A DNA stretch of 64,000 bases from Argopecten irradians (lineage: Eukaryota > Mollusca > Bivalvia > Pectinida > Pectinidae): the NCBI RefSeq assembly GCF_041381155.1, contig NC_091143.1, forward strand, positions 40,502,996 through 40,566,995. The letters are read 5' to 3'. A model generated the notes under the pieces. That model made no database searches and had not been told where the DNA came from. It was given only the letters and a program-made list of their open reading frames with translations. Made by a program: the position numbers and the translations under genes. Positions 39,346 to 51,093 of the stretch are shown one piece after another (within the stretch, counting starts at the first letter, position 1; each line of letters opens with the position of its first letter).

Positions 39346-41469
39346 TTATGTTAAATCTTATATAACCTATTACTCACTTCCATTCATTTAAATAGCATTG
39401 ACTAATAAAACGAGGAAATTATATATTTAAGCGGTTTAAAATATTCGCAATTAGCCTGTCAGGGTATATTTGATTTTTTTTCTCAATTTTTTCAATGGAT
39501 CAAAGCAATGTCATGCGACACAGCGAATCATTCCGTTAAAATAACGGGCTATATATTTTGCATTTTCTTTTTTTCATTTTTAACTCTGCAGGCAAACTCA
39601 CTGAACCCTATCTGTCAATGGTGCGACCGACATGTGTTTCCAATAACATTCATAACTCCATAACCCCAATAACATTCATAACTCCATAACTCCTAAATAT
39701 GCTTCGCCTGACACTCTCCCTTGCGAGTCTTGATCTAGCCCACAGAGTGGGGGTTCCCCTCAATGGTTTAGTCACGATCACAGCGGAAATGTATTCTAGG
39801 CATTCATCATATGTCTATTTATACTTTTATTGTCGGTAAACAAAATAACAAAGGTATTATGCTATCTGATTACTCGTCGTGCAGCATTTCATAATTCCCT
39901 TCTATTTGGTACTTATTCATTTTTATATTTCATTTTTTTATCTTTTTTTTTCTATTTGTGATATTTTTATCGCATATGTATACAGTTCAGAACAAATGAA
40001 AGATCACATTTGCTAATTTGTATAGATATACTCTTTAGCCGACAGATACCTTATCGAATTCTATTCATGTAGTATTCCAAAGACGAACATTAGGATATAA
40101 TTTTCAGCATTTCTATTTTTTGCAGTTCTGCACAATATTTGGAATTATTAGCATGTTAGTATTTTCTTCACATGTGATGCTGTCTATATAGCAAGTAATG
40201 AACAAAATCTATGATATTATTATTTATGAACTATTAACACCGTTTTTTTCATTACTTGCAATGTACAGGAGATTCTTCTATTTCTAATTGCGTTACTGCA
40301 TATCATATTAAATGATTTTTCATGGTTCGATCGACAACCACACGAGATAATTATGCAAAAAAAAAACGAAAATACTAGTTCCTTTAACTCATTTTGGGAT
40401 AATAAATACAGGCAGTATTTTATTTTCGAGACTTTAATTTCGCGTTTTATTGTCTTTGCTTTAAGTGCTTTGGTTTTGAAGAAAGAAGATGTCTAACATT
40501 ATACGGAAGGGATTGAAACAAATTTTCCTATAGAAACTGTATACGTAATGACAATTTCCAGTTATGTTTAATGTCACACACAAATAAAAGACCTGTCAAG
40601 GTATTGAAGTGGATGTGAGCCAGAGTTTCCTGAGAAAATTCTATCGATGCTCGACCGAAACCTAGTCCTGTTATGATTTCACTGAATACCACCATTGAGG
40701 GTATTTCGTTTTTCTAATGGTGTTTGGCAATGTAGTACATTATATGTGTCTGTGGTATTACAAAGGCATCCGAACAAATTTTCACCTGGTTTAATCCATG
40801 TATATTAAATATCTTTTTACCTTTTTCCTTGGTACAAAAGGTTCAATATAAAAATAGACACGTACATCTTTCATGGATTATTAATATGCGATATCATTTA
40901 AAAATGTGTTTTTCTTTTTTTTTTTTTACATTCAGTACTAATTAACACACTACGCGATCTCTCACACCCACGGTATGTCTACAGTCAGAAAATGTGCATA
41001 TTCTACACATATTTGATTAAGTGGTTTTTATTTTTCCCTAAATATACATTTGAGTTCATTCATTCCAAAAGCCTGATGTTACATACAGAGAAACTATGTG
41101 GCCTTTTGCTCCTATCCATCTATCACGTGATAAAACGTAGTACCGTATGGACTTCGCACGTGCCGGAAAGAGGTTGGGGAAATTACATATCAATGAGGAA
41201 TGTCGTCACAGAAAACGTAGTAAACATTCTATAAACACATTGTTGCTATGATCCTTGACATTTTGACCCTTAATATGCCATGTGCACACACAATACGTCG
41301 TAGCCTCGTTCTGAGTCTGCTTCATTCGTTCAGGAAGGAGCGTCACAGCCTTGTTGACCCGGAAGGTCAATCCATATTTGAGCATATCATGAATAAAACC
41401 TGCATAACTTGCAACATAACATACGCCTTTGATTTCCGGGGTGGTTTTAAACGTGAAGTCATCCACAGG

Positions 41470-41477
41470 TATTTAAG
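41470..41477 (+). promoter_or_regulatory. Candidate TATA box of gene B
   Basis: TATTTAAG lies 114 nt before the gene B start codon within ACAGGTATTTAAGT. Gene C has nearly the same string (ACAGGTATATAAGT) before its own start. A transcription start near 41500 would give a 5' leader of about 80 nt. No transcript evidence is available. Confidence 0.55.
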
Positions 41478-41583
41478 TCCCGTTCTCTTTTCAAATGTCA
41501 GCAAACTGCAAACATACCCAAAGACGTAACAAGTAATAATTAGCATTAATCCGGACTCTCATTATCGACTCTTTGCTTCTACA

Positions 41584-44008
41584 ATGACGATGGACGTAAT
41601 TCTTCTTACTATAATGGTAAGCATATTTAGTAAACTATGGCAAGTTTATCCAATCATTTAAGTGAGTACTATGGCGATCCATGATTACATAATTATCCAA
41701 CTAGGTTCATTTGTAATATACATGCTATAGCTAAAAATGAAAATGGTAACAATGTTTTTTTTGTTTTTTTTTTTTGTTTTTTTTGCAAATTTTCTATTTT
41801 AATCTCTCAAAAATAAAGATAAATATAATGTGTTGTGTTCCGTTTCAGATGTTTACAACTGTATTTGCTGCACCAGCTCAGCCACAGACTCAAGAAGACG
41901 TGTTTATATGTAAGTTGATATTATATGTTCGTTATATTAAAACTGTTCTTCACATCGAACTCTTTAATTTTGCAAATGATTCATTTTAATCTTAGAATGT
42001 CTCATTATCTTGCTCACATCATTTCAAAATATGATTTTTCACTTCAATAGGCGAAAATCAGCATTTTATAAGCAATATATTAAGCAGAAAAAGTAAACAA
42101 TAATAGAATAACTATTGATTTTATGTTACAGTATGTGACGGGAATCCGGCAGATATTTTCTTCCTCTTGGATAGTTCCTCTAGTATCTGGGAACGCGACT
42201 ACAACAAACAGCTTAAATTTATCCAGAAAATCGTCGACTTCTTCCCAGTATCATCTACAGCCACAAGATTCGGAGTGGGCATTTTTGCTGACCGCTACAC
42301 GCAAGTGATCGGCTTCGACGACTTTGACAATGCTGATGATCTAAAACTCGCTATTGGTGGTATTGAAAAAGGTCTTGGGGATACTCAGACAGGGCGAGCC
42401 CTACGACAAGTCAGGAGGCAGGCTTTCAGTCAAGCTAGACCTGGCGTTGGACACGTTTTGGTTGTGCTTACTGATGGAGTATCGAGAAATACACAAGAGA
42501 CCAGAAGAGAAGCTGCCCTTCTGAAGGCACAGGGTATCCATGTGTTTGCCATTGGAATAGGAAATGCGTTGGATACGAACGAACTTGAAGCTATTGGCAG
42601 CGACCCCAAGGAGACCCATGTGCATGAAGTTGCGGACTTCAACGTTTTAAATAGGATACGCAACAAACTGGCCTTCCAAGTTTGTAAAGGTAAATTTGAT
42701 CGTATTATCTTTTGTTTGTAATTTGCGTTGTGATATGTAATCTAAGTTATTTATCTTGTTCTGAATGCAATGTTTTTAGACTTCAATAAATTATATAAGT
42801 CTATCATGCTGTTCAATTATGAAGAAAATGAAACTATGAGATCGGTACAATATCGTTTTAATGTCAATTTTTGTTGTTTTCTATTCTAAAGCACCCATTG
42901 TAAAGACCAGAGGTGTTTTTAAATTGACTCTTTCTTTCCATAACCATTGTCTAACTATTCCACGTAGATTGTTAATATCAACATTTTTTTCTTGAAGCTC
43001 AAGGACCTGAACCATACTGCAGCGCTGGAATGAACACAGATGTTATGTTTGCCTATGACGCTTCCAGTATGGGGACGAAAAATTCCAGACATGTACAAGA
43101 GTTCATTGGTGACACAGTTCAGAGCTTCGGCAACATGGATGACGGCACTATTCAGACTGGCGTGATATCTGGACAATGTCACGGGGATAACGTCAACTTG
43201 GATGAATTCAACGACCGAGAGGCCATGGCTGCCTACGTAAGAAACAACGACTTCACGGGGGTCGACGAGATTGTGCGAGACATGCATGAGAACAGTTACC
43301 AGGCAGCAAGAGGAGGACGGGAAACAGCGAGACGCATTTCTGTCGTCATAGTGGATGAAAACGTCGAAAAAATTAGGAATTTGGAGAGAGAGATGAAGAA
43401 GGCGAAGTCAAAGAAAGATATCCAGTTTGTGGTTATTGCTGTTGGTGAAAGTTCTGAGTTTGATGTTCTGAAGCCACTTGTGATGAAACCAACTGAAGCC
43501 TTCTTCTTTGAAGTTCCATCTCATAGCGACATAGGAAATATCAAGGGCCAATTTGTGGACAGCTTGTGTGAAGGTAAGTTATTCAATATCATACATATTA
43601 TTTAACAATATATATTTTATTATTTAGGCCTAAGCCTCAAAGTATCGGTTTAAGGTGTAAATTTGATTATAACGAGAATGAAAATAAACATCTAAAATAT
43701 ATATAATGTTAGCAATATCTGTTATAAATCTGAACGAGTTAAAACATGTTGGTCATTTTGTTTATTTGCACTTCTCAATATAGTTGTGTAAACTAAAAGT
43801 TCATGTAAGGTTATGACGTATTAATTCCTTGGACAATTGAATCAGTTTAATGATAAAAATGATTTTTTTGTAATATTTATGGTGTATTTTCACGAAGATT
43901 ATTTTTACTCTTTCAGGTTTCAAAGTACCCGGCCCTAGAGGACCAAATAAAGTTTATTACGACAACTTCGAGGATATCGTCCCAATCAGCAACCTGATCC
44001 TTGACTGA
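41584..44008 (+). CDS. Gene B: secreted two-VWA-domain matrix protein, PTMP1-like (5 exons, 439 aa)
   Basis: Exons: 41584-41616, 41849-41909, 42132-42689, 42998-43573, 43917-44008, all GT/AG, joining to 1320 nt in one frame ending in TGA. The signal peptide is split between exons 1 and 2, with likely cleavage near VFA-AP (about residue 18). A short Q/T/E-rich linker leads to VWA domain 1 (about 33-216), which has a complete MIDAS: DSSSS (45-49), Thr118 in TQTG and Asp146 in LTDG. VWA domain 2 (about 225-408) has YDASSMG where DxSxS is expected, so its MIDAS is degenerate. The 30-residue tail carries PRGPNKVYYDNFED with paired tyrosines. Cysteines bracket both domains. Known family: mussel byssal PTMP1 has two VWA domains and binds collagen; assignment to that family is inference from architecture and size. 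A TATA-like box and an AATAAA frame the gene. Gene A lies divergently upstream, gene C convergently downstream. Confidence 0.88.
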
Positions 44009-44502
44009 AAAAATAACAGTGCCTCTATTTCGATGGGATGTGACACGACAGTATCTTAATTTGAGAAAACCAAAATGATTGAAATCCTTAGTTTATAAAT
44101 CCAAGAAGCTAAATGATATGAAATTATCTATGTAATGTGACATTTGTTTCCCATTTCTTGATCAGAAAAGAATTTAAGTTGAACACCATGGTGATATCAA
44201 AAGAAAAAAAAACATTTTATAGATTTAGAGAACCAAAGGGAGCGACGAATTGACTAGATTTACAAAATATCAAAACATTAAATCTCGAACAATAATCTGG
44301 AGGTTTGGAAACAGAGAGACAAAAGGAAGGATATTGTTTTGTTACATTAACGCTGATACGTGTCTATATATTATATGCAAAGAATATATTTTATATTTAT
44401 TGTTTGGTTGTACGGCATTTTTGCCTTTATGTCCAATTGTGTTATTTTTACAATGGTTGTCTAAATTTCCGACCAAACGTTGTTATCAAAACGTTGTTAT
44501 CA

Positions 44503-44508
44503 AATAAA
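44503..44508 (+). terminator. Candidate polyadenylation signal of gene B
   Basis: AATAAA lies about 500 nt after the gene B stop codon and is followed by a T-rich stretch. An earlier variant, ATTAAA at about 44278, is an alternative. Confidence 0.4.
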
Positions 44509-44712
44509 ATTAATTTTTATCAAAATTTGTGTTTGTATTTTATGTTGCTTTTTTTTCAAATGAAAAAAAGTCTGCCTGTCTTCGAGTTTTATTTGCACTT
44601 CTCACAGACAAAATTAAGACATAAACGTTGACTATGATAAACTACTCTATTACATTTTTGCAGCGAAATAAAAGGTTTTAATGTAAACATAAAAGCGATA
44701 TACTTCACTCCA

Positions 44713-44740
44713 GTGAAAATATCAATTTTGATATTTTCAC
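44713..44740. repeat. 28-bp hairpin downstream of gene B
   Basis: GTGAAAATATCAA and its exact reverse complement are separated by two bases (TT). It lies about 200 nt beyond the candidate polyadenylation signal of gene B. It could be a remnant of a small inverted-repeat element; no function is evident. Confidence 0.8.
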
Positions 44741-45644
44741 ACGGTTTTGACCAATCGGAATGCAGCATTGACATTGCAGCTAAAATATCATTTTGATTGT
44801 TACGTTATTGGTTTGTGCGCGAAAATGACGATATATTTTTATGCAAAAATACGACGTAATAATCCCAAGGGCAAGTAACTCGGTACAATACAATGGCGGA
44901 ATAACCTTTGGTGGATCTAGTAGTGATGGTCTTCTGTAAATGAAAGCGGAAATATCAAAATATCAAAGTTTCCAACTCACTCGATGAAATATAACTGGTA
45001 TATATATTCATCAAGAAATAAGGAATAATATCTATCTATTTAAGGATTAAAGTCTCTTTCTGGTGGTTCTGTCGAAGGATAAAGTTGAGTAGGGTATCGA
45101 TATTTGGAATGGACCGCGAATCCTTATATATACAGTCTTAACTATTATTTTCATAGCTCAAAATTTATAAGACTAAAATTGGATTATATCGTTTGGTTCC
45201 GACGGGCATTTGGAACAGCCACTCGAAGTGGCGGTAATTCCCGCCAATTTATCAATGAACATACAAATAAAATGAGTTCCGTCTGATGAAGCATATATCT
45301 TGTGTTTTCCCGGTATGAAACTATAAATCGTTATATTTATCTGTTGTAAAAAAACACCATGGTGCAAAGCAGTTTGGTTTTAATCTTACACAATTTATAA
45401 CCTGGCAGGATATTTAACGTAGCTGTGACGCGGCGTCCGATTCAAACCGCCTGTGTCAAGGAGGTGTGACAAACAGACAGTTTCTTCGATTTTGTGATCA
45501 CTTGAGTTCTACTTAATCAGTTCACGTTTGAAATTACTTGAATACATGGATGTTTACATAGTTTCTTGACATTATTTCCGGATTTTGGAGATTTTCAAAT
45601 GTATCGGAACGTCGTTTCGAGGGACATGTACAAACACAGGTAGG

Positions 45645-46726
45645 CCCACAGGGACCTGGCACGAAATTTTTTTAACCAATAGTATACATACATATATTAT
45701 AGTATCAAGGGAATGAACTCGGCGGTCGAGAAAAACGAACCTATTTTTTTTAAACCATGATTATTTTAATAAATGGGTTCTATACAACATTGACGGATAT
45801 CTTACCTTAAAGAGAAATAATTTATCTTTCCATTGAGTGCTTGATGAACAAAATTGGCCAAGTATTGACGAAGTTATGGCTTGATGAATAGGGAAATTTA
45901 CGAAAAATATGCTAGGTAGACATTTCCCTGTCCGGTCGAAATGTCGTCTCGGCTCTAATGGGTACCTCAAAAACCAAGCCAAAATCACAAAATCTACGCT
46001 TGTGGTGGTAAACAGTACCCATAACTGTGTTCATCCACAATCTCCTTTGGAGGTGTCATGACCCGTACTCTGTAGAAACTCCATTTAAACATCGTGTAGC
46101 CTACTTACTTTAACCGTCACCGCCATGTTCATTTTTCTCTCGGACCGCTTCTCGACTTTACATATCGTGACTACATTATGCAAATTATGTTATGTTGTGC
46201 TTGTCGGTAAACTCGAGAAGTGTTCCGAAGAACAAATGAACATGGCGGTGACGGTTCAAGTAAGTGAGCTACACGATGTTTAAATGGAGTTTCAACAAAG
46301 TACGGGCCATGACACCTCCAAAGGAGATTGTGGATGAACACAGTTATGGGTACTGTTTACCACCACAAGCGTAGATTTTGTGATTTTGGCTTGGTTTTTG
46401 AGGTACCCATTAGAGCCGAGACGACATTTCGACCGGACAGGGAAATGTCTACCTAGCATATTTTTCGTAAATTTCCCTATTCATCAAGCCATAACTTCGT
46501 CAATACTTGGCCAATTTTGTTCATCAAGCACTCAATGGAAAGATAAATTATTTCTCTTCAAGGTAAGTTATCCGTCAATGTTGTATAGAACCCATTTATT
46601 AAAATAATCACGGTTTTGAAAAAAATAGGTTCGTTTTTCTCGACCGCCGAGTTCATACCCTTGATACTATAATATATATACATGTATACTGTTAGTTTAA
46701 AAAATGTCGTGCCAGATCCCTGTGGG
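45645..46726. mobile_element. 1.08-kb palindrome: two ~520-bp inverted arms
   Basis: The left arm (45645-46161) and right arm (46207-46726) are highly similar reverse complements around a ~45-bp A+T-rich spacer. The termini read CCCACAGGGACCTGGCACG at left and CCCACAGGGATCTGGCACG from the right. TAGGCCCAC occurs at 45641-45649 and 46727-46735, overlapping the left terminus, and could reflect a target duplication. Each arm holds a 75-codon frame starting MILAWFLRYPLEPRRHF (45988-45761 minus; 46380-46607 plus), with one residue difference between arms; I do not recognise it and do not call it a gene. The spacer-facing ends are more diverged. The element could be a foldback transposon or an inverted duplication. 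Confidence 0.85.
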
Positions 46727-47524
46727 TAGGCCCACTACTATAAACGTTTACCGCTCTCTAAATGTTAGCTTATATGCATATTGTTGTTTCAAACACTTCA
46801 ATAAATATTAGAGATATCTATTACAAGTATTGTAAAGCTACAATTGTAGGATTCCGTTTCATTGATATTTCGAAACACCCAAACGTACATTGTGTAGGTA
46901 TAAGTAAGGAGGGCCTACTATATCGCCGATTCACAGTAGGCCTAGATAACGTACAGGACTTGTCTGTCCCGCGAGGTGTACAACAATGCATTGTCGTGCT
47001 AGGTCGTTTTGGTTAAACTTATCCAACGAAAGACAGATGTTGTACTGATATATCCTATCCATTTGCGTACAACCAAAGATGTTAAAAATACAAATAGGAT
47101 GTAGATCTACATGTTGTAGCGAACTGCACAGACTCACCGACACACACTCACCGACACACAACATGTAAACATTGCGACGTCATCGGAATGTGCAAAACTG
47201 TACATTGTACAACATTGTTTATTTATCATACCCACGGAAGCATTGCTAAAGGAGGTACGGTAGTAACATAAACAATGTAACTTTTCTACATTTGTATTTA
47301 CACACGTACATGTATATATGTGTTGAAACCTATTTTGATACCTACATGTTCATCGAACGTACGTTCGGTCCTGAAAACACCAAAAGTTTCTGATTTTGAC
47401 CATTATAAATTCATTCGCGTGGCTCCAAATTGCGCGTGACATACTCAATCTATCGAGAAATAAAGTTGAGTAGCCTTTGGTAGAAATCAACGGGGTTTAT
47501 ACTATCAATTCACCACTGACTGTA

Positions 47525-47700
47525 AATATTTTCGCGTAAACAAAATTTTCAATACATTCGCAAATACATAAATTCGCGATCAAGGGCTGTTACTAACAAG
47601 CAGGCATTCATGTAATAATTAATGTTTTATACCATTATCTGAGTACTACACGAATTCGCGAAAAATTGTATTTTCCGAATATAAGGTGGTTTATAGCATT
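47525..47700. repeat. TTCGCG-motif dispersed repeat
   Basis: It contains TATTTTCGCG, AATTCGCGATCAAGG and ATTCGCGAAAAATTG, resembling 62290-62515. Borders are uncertain. Confidence 0.45.
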
Positions 47701-49399
47701 GTTCATCATATGTTTCTTACAATTTTAGTTAAATGCCAATAGCCGAGTTGCCGACATTGACTACATATGTTATGATGAAACGTAGCAAAGGGAGTGCGCG
47801 TGTTGTTGATAAATCATGTAACTAATGCGTTTAGGGAGTTGTCGGTTAAAGAAATCTAGTTACAAGTATAATAAGTAGCTACAAAAGTAAATCAATGTAA
47901 ATCAATGTGATATCATCATTAAAGGAAGAGCTTTACACTCTTTATACTTTCTGTGTTTAAAAAAACGACAGGAAAAACATTAAAGTAAGACTGAGCGACA
48001 TCGTACGAAGAAAATTAGGAATTTTAAGATTAAATACATGTATATACTGGTGGTTGGCAAAAACAAATAATTTAATATACTTATTTTTTCATTTCCCTGC
48101 CACATTTAAACTACAGAAGGTTTGTTTAACAACTGCAATTATTATTTTTGTAGAATTTACAGATACACTGTAAGTAACATGTTTATTTAAAAAACCGGAG
48201 TTAGTATGTCGGTCTAGCATCGCACAAAGACCGTAGAGTTCGTAGTAATTTTTATTTCCGTAAAAGGCATAGCCATTATGCTTCACAATAACTGTGTGCG
48301 TGACAGTAAATTTAACGAATAGTCGTGCTTATCCTCATTCCATCACAAAGTATACTATAGCGTTCAAAATAGTTTTGATTTGTCAAACGATTTTCTCTCT
48401 TGGTTGTAATACTTAGGTAAAACAGACAAAGGGAGATAATCAAATATATTCGTGTAGTTTATTATCAGTCAGTATTACGTACACACGCACACATGAAGAG
48501 AAAATAGGGACGGATATAGACAACAAAAATGACTGCCTGGTGACACAAAAAAACCCGCTCTAACCCGAGTTACTACCACTCGCTATATCCACCTCTAGAT
48601 TATCTCATAATAAAATTGAAGGCTCTATTTTGACACGATATGATTGAGTAGTTTGATCACCTGTTTTACATCAAAATAAAGGAATAACGTGATTGGTCAG
48701 TGTTTTTCCTCCGGGTTTACTATGATATAAGCCAGGGTAGTTAAAAACACAGTGACAGTAAACTATGCAGTATCGAAAATGCAGTTGTAGAAATAAAAGT
48801 TGAAGTGGATCAAATAAAAACTACTTTAATTTTACTTAAGTACGAAAGATTTTATGAGATATTAGATTGAGTATCTAAAAATAAACAAATATAATGCCTC
48901 ATAAACATTAGTTACAACATATGATTTATGAACTGTAAAATTATTTTATGTCATATGTATGTTGAGATGGAAACATACCTGAAACATACTTTACTATTAC
49001 TGATATTACTAGCTTCATGGGCTGACCGTGTGTACTCAATTCAGTGCAGTGTAAAAATGTAGATAATTATACTGTTGGTTTTTTGGTGGGTTTTTTTCCT
49101 TAATGTTGATTGGATTTTTTTTTAATTTTGTCGTTGTTGTTGTTCTTGGGTTTTTTGTTGTTTTTTGGTATTATATTATTTGTACTATATTGCGATTTAT
49201 TACAAAAAAAAATTAGCTCTTATTTTTACTTCTTAAGCTCTTATTTTTACTTCTTAATTAAAACGTATGCTTTTTTGAGTATGAAAATTACGGCATATAT
49301 AACTTTTTACACACACGTCGTTACTCATCTCTAAATGACAACTGTTATCCTGTCATTTGACCTAGTCTCATCATGTTTGTTTGATTAAATAAACGTACT

Positions 49400-49760
49400 A
49401 TTAAGGACGGCCTCCAATGTGCGTGGTGTGTTGCGTGTATGAAGTGCGCGGTGTGTGTTTCGGGATAATGCGGTATTCGTGTTGTGTCTTCTTGTATTGT
49501 GGAACTCTTGCTCTTTTTATAGTGCTACAAATGTATATCACCGAAGTGTGTCGCCGAACACACCAGGAAAGGCAACATACCACACAGTAACATTATACTG
49601 ACAACGGGCATACCAGTCGTCCCACTCCCTTTATGCTGAGGGCTATGTATGAGCAGAAATTACCGCTTTTATAGACTATGGTGTGTCTCAGTCAGGAGAC
49701 AGAGCTCACAGGGACGAGTGCTTAATCGAGCTCCAAAAGTGAGTTGGTGTCAATGGAGAC
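49400..49760 (+). repeat. Dispersed repeat, GGACGGCCTC family, copy 2
   Basis: It begins TTAAGGACGGCCTCCAATGT and runs through GTATTGTGGAACTC and CATTATACTGACAACGGGC to about 49760. It is longer and better preserved than the copy at 5698. Similar sequences are, from memory, common in bivalve genomes; a retroelement fragment is possible but unproven. Confidence 0.55.
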
Positions 49761-50769
49761 TTTAGGAAATGAAAAGTAAGTTAGGGAAAAAGAAAAAAGA
49801 AAATCCTAAATCAAGTCCCCTTTAACGATCATGCAATAGAGGAAGGTACATTTCAAATGCCCTACCTGCATGGCAGGCGGTAAGTAGACATACGTATACA
49901 CGATAAAACAATATAATATACAACATTTATATTTCATATAATATAACATTTGATTAAGACATGAAATGCTGATTTATCAAACGTTTCCGTTTTGAGTATA
50001 TCATATCATGGTTTAGGCCTTTAGATTAAGAACACATCTATTGTTCAATACAGTTGTACATTCAGTATGACAATTACTATGATTTACTTCAAAATTGGAA
50101 GTATTCGTGGAGTGGATTTATTTTCTTATTTTGTTTCCATTACTATAAATATCCGCGAATATATCAACACACAAATACATCAACAAATTATGAAATATGA
50201 CTTAATACATTATGGTTGCAAATCGCCGAAATTATCATTCCACGAACAGTTTGAAAACTGACGCAGCGAAAATATCCACATGCAAAACAATCCAATTTTA
50301 CAGTATGTATGTGAACAATTAATTTTGTTCAACCCAAAGTACTTCAAAAGTAATTCCGTTCTCACACTCAAATTTGTATCCTAAGTGGATTAATCATTGT
50401 AAATACCACTCATATTATGTAATATATGTTCGGGCCTTATACTTAAAAATAGTTGTGGTGGATAGACTTATAATGTAGTGAAGCTGTAATTTGTTCGATC
50501 CCCGCTGTCTCTGTTGGACACTCATCCCGTGGCTGCATACAGCGAACTGGTCTTGATGAAAGTCACATCTGTTGAGTTCTTAGGAAAGGTAGGTAGCATC
50601 AACATATTCTTCATTTTTTGCTAATAGGCTGATGTATTAAACTACAATACTATATTTGCTAATATTTCTATGAAGTATATTTTGTAAGTATTTAATTTTT
50701 TTCAACAACATTTTCTATTATGACTCATCATCATAATCCTCCTTCTAATCACTATTATCAATCCAGTGA

Positions 50770-51093
50770 TTAAAAATCCTCCCCCGCCGACGAATGGTAT
50801 ATTTTCTCATTCTAAAACAAGAGCATTAGTTTTAGTATTTTTCTTCAGTTACAAAAGTTACCTACTTTACCTAAATTCAAGATAATAATATTAAAAGTAA
50901 TCAATTGCATCCGAAAAATTTCCATAACACTATGTCCTATATGGAATTAAGTACTCATTGTGTATGCACCATTATTATTATATGCATTTTTTGGGTTAGT
51001 TACTAGTTAGACACATATAAACACGATTATACATAAGTTAATGTTCAAGTGATGAGTATCGTTTATGCTATGTCGGCGGTGGAGCATATTTAA
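50770..51093 (-). mobile_element. TTAA-bounded MITE, family T2, copy 3
   Basis: The reverse-oriented copy ends TCGGCGGTGGAGCATATTTAA at the right and has GTTACAAAAGTTACCTACTT inside, the reverse of the family marker. It is somewhat shorter (324 bp) and diverged at its left end. Confidence 0.75.

Larger units (their letters stand above)
36696..41469. other. Region between divergent genes A and B
   Basis: It holds a T2 MITE (37097-37448), a SINE (39116-39345) and a 26-bp tandem doublet, CCAATAACATTCATAACTCC, at 39640 and 39666. No further gene is seen. At nearly 5 kb it is long for a shared bidirectional promoter. Confidence 0.6.

Noticed and set aside
36620..41583. Shared bidirectional promoter of genes A and B
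   Set aside because: The start codons are nearly 5 kb apart with repeats between, and each gene has its own TATA-like element close by.
42401..43287. Minus-strand open frames opposite gene B (and plus-strand frames opposite genes A and C)
   Set aside because: They are antisense shadows of the VWA exons.
45761..46607. Duplicated 75-codon frame in the palindrome as a real gene pair
   Set aside because: The conservation is explained by the near identity of the two palindrome arms; there is no family resemblance or independent evidence of coding.
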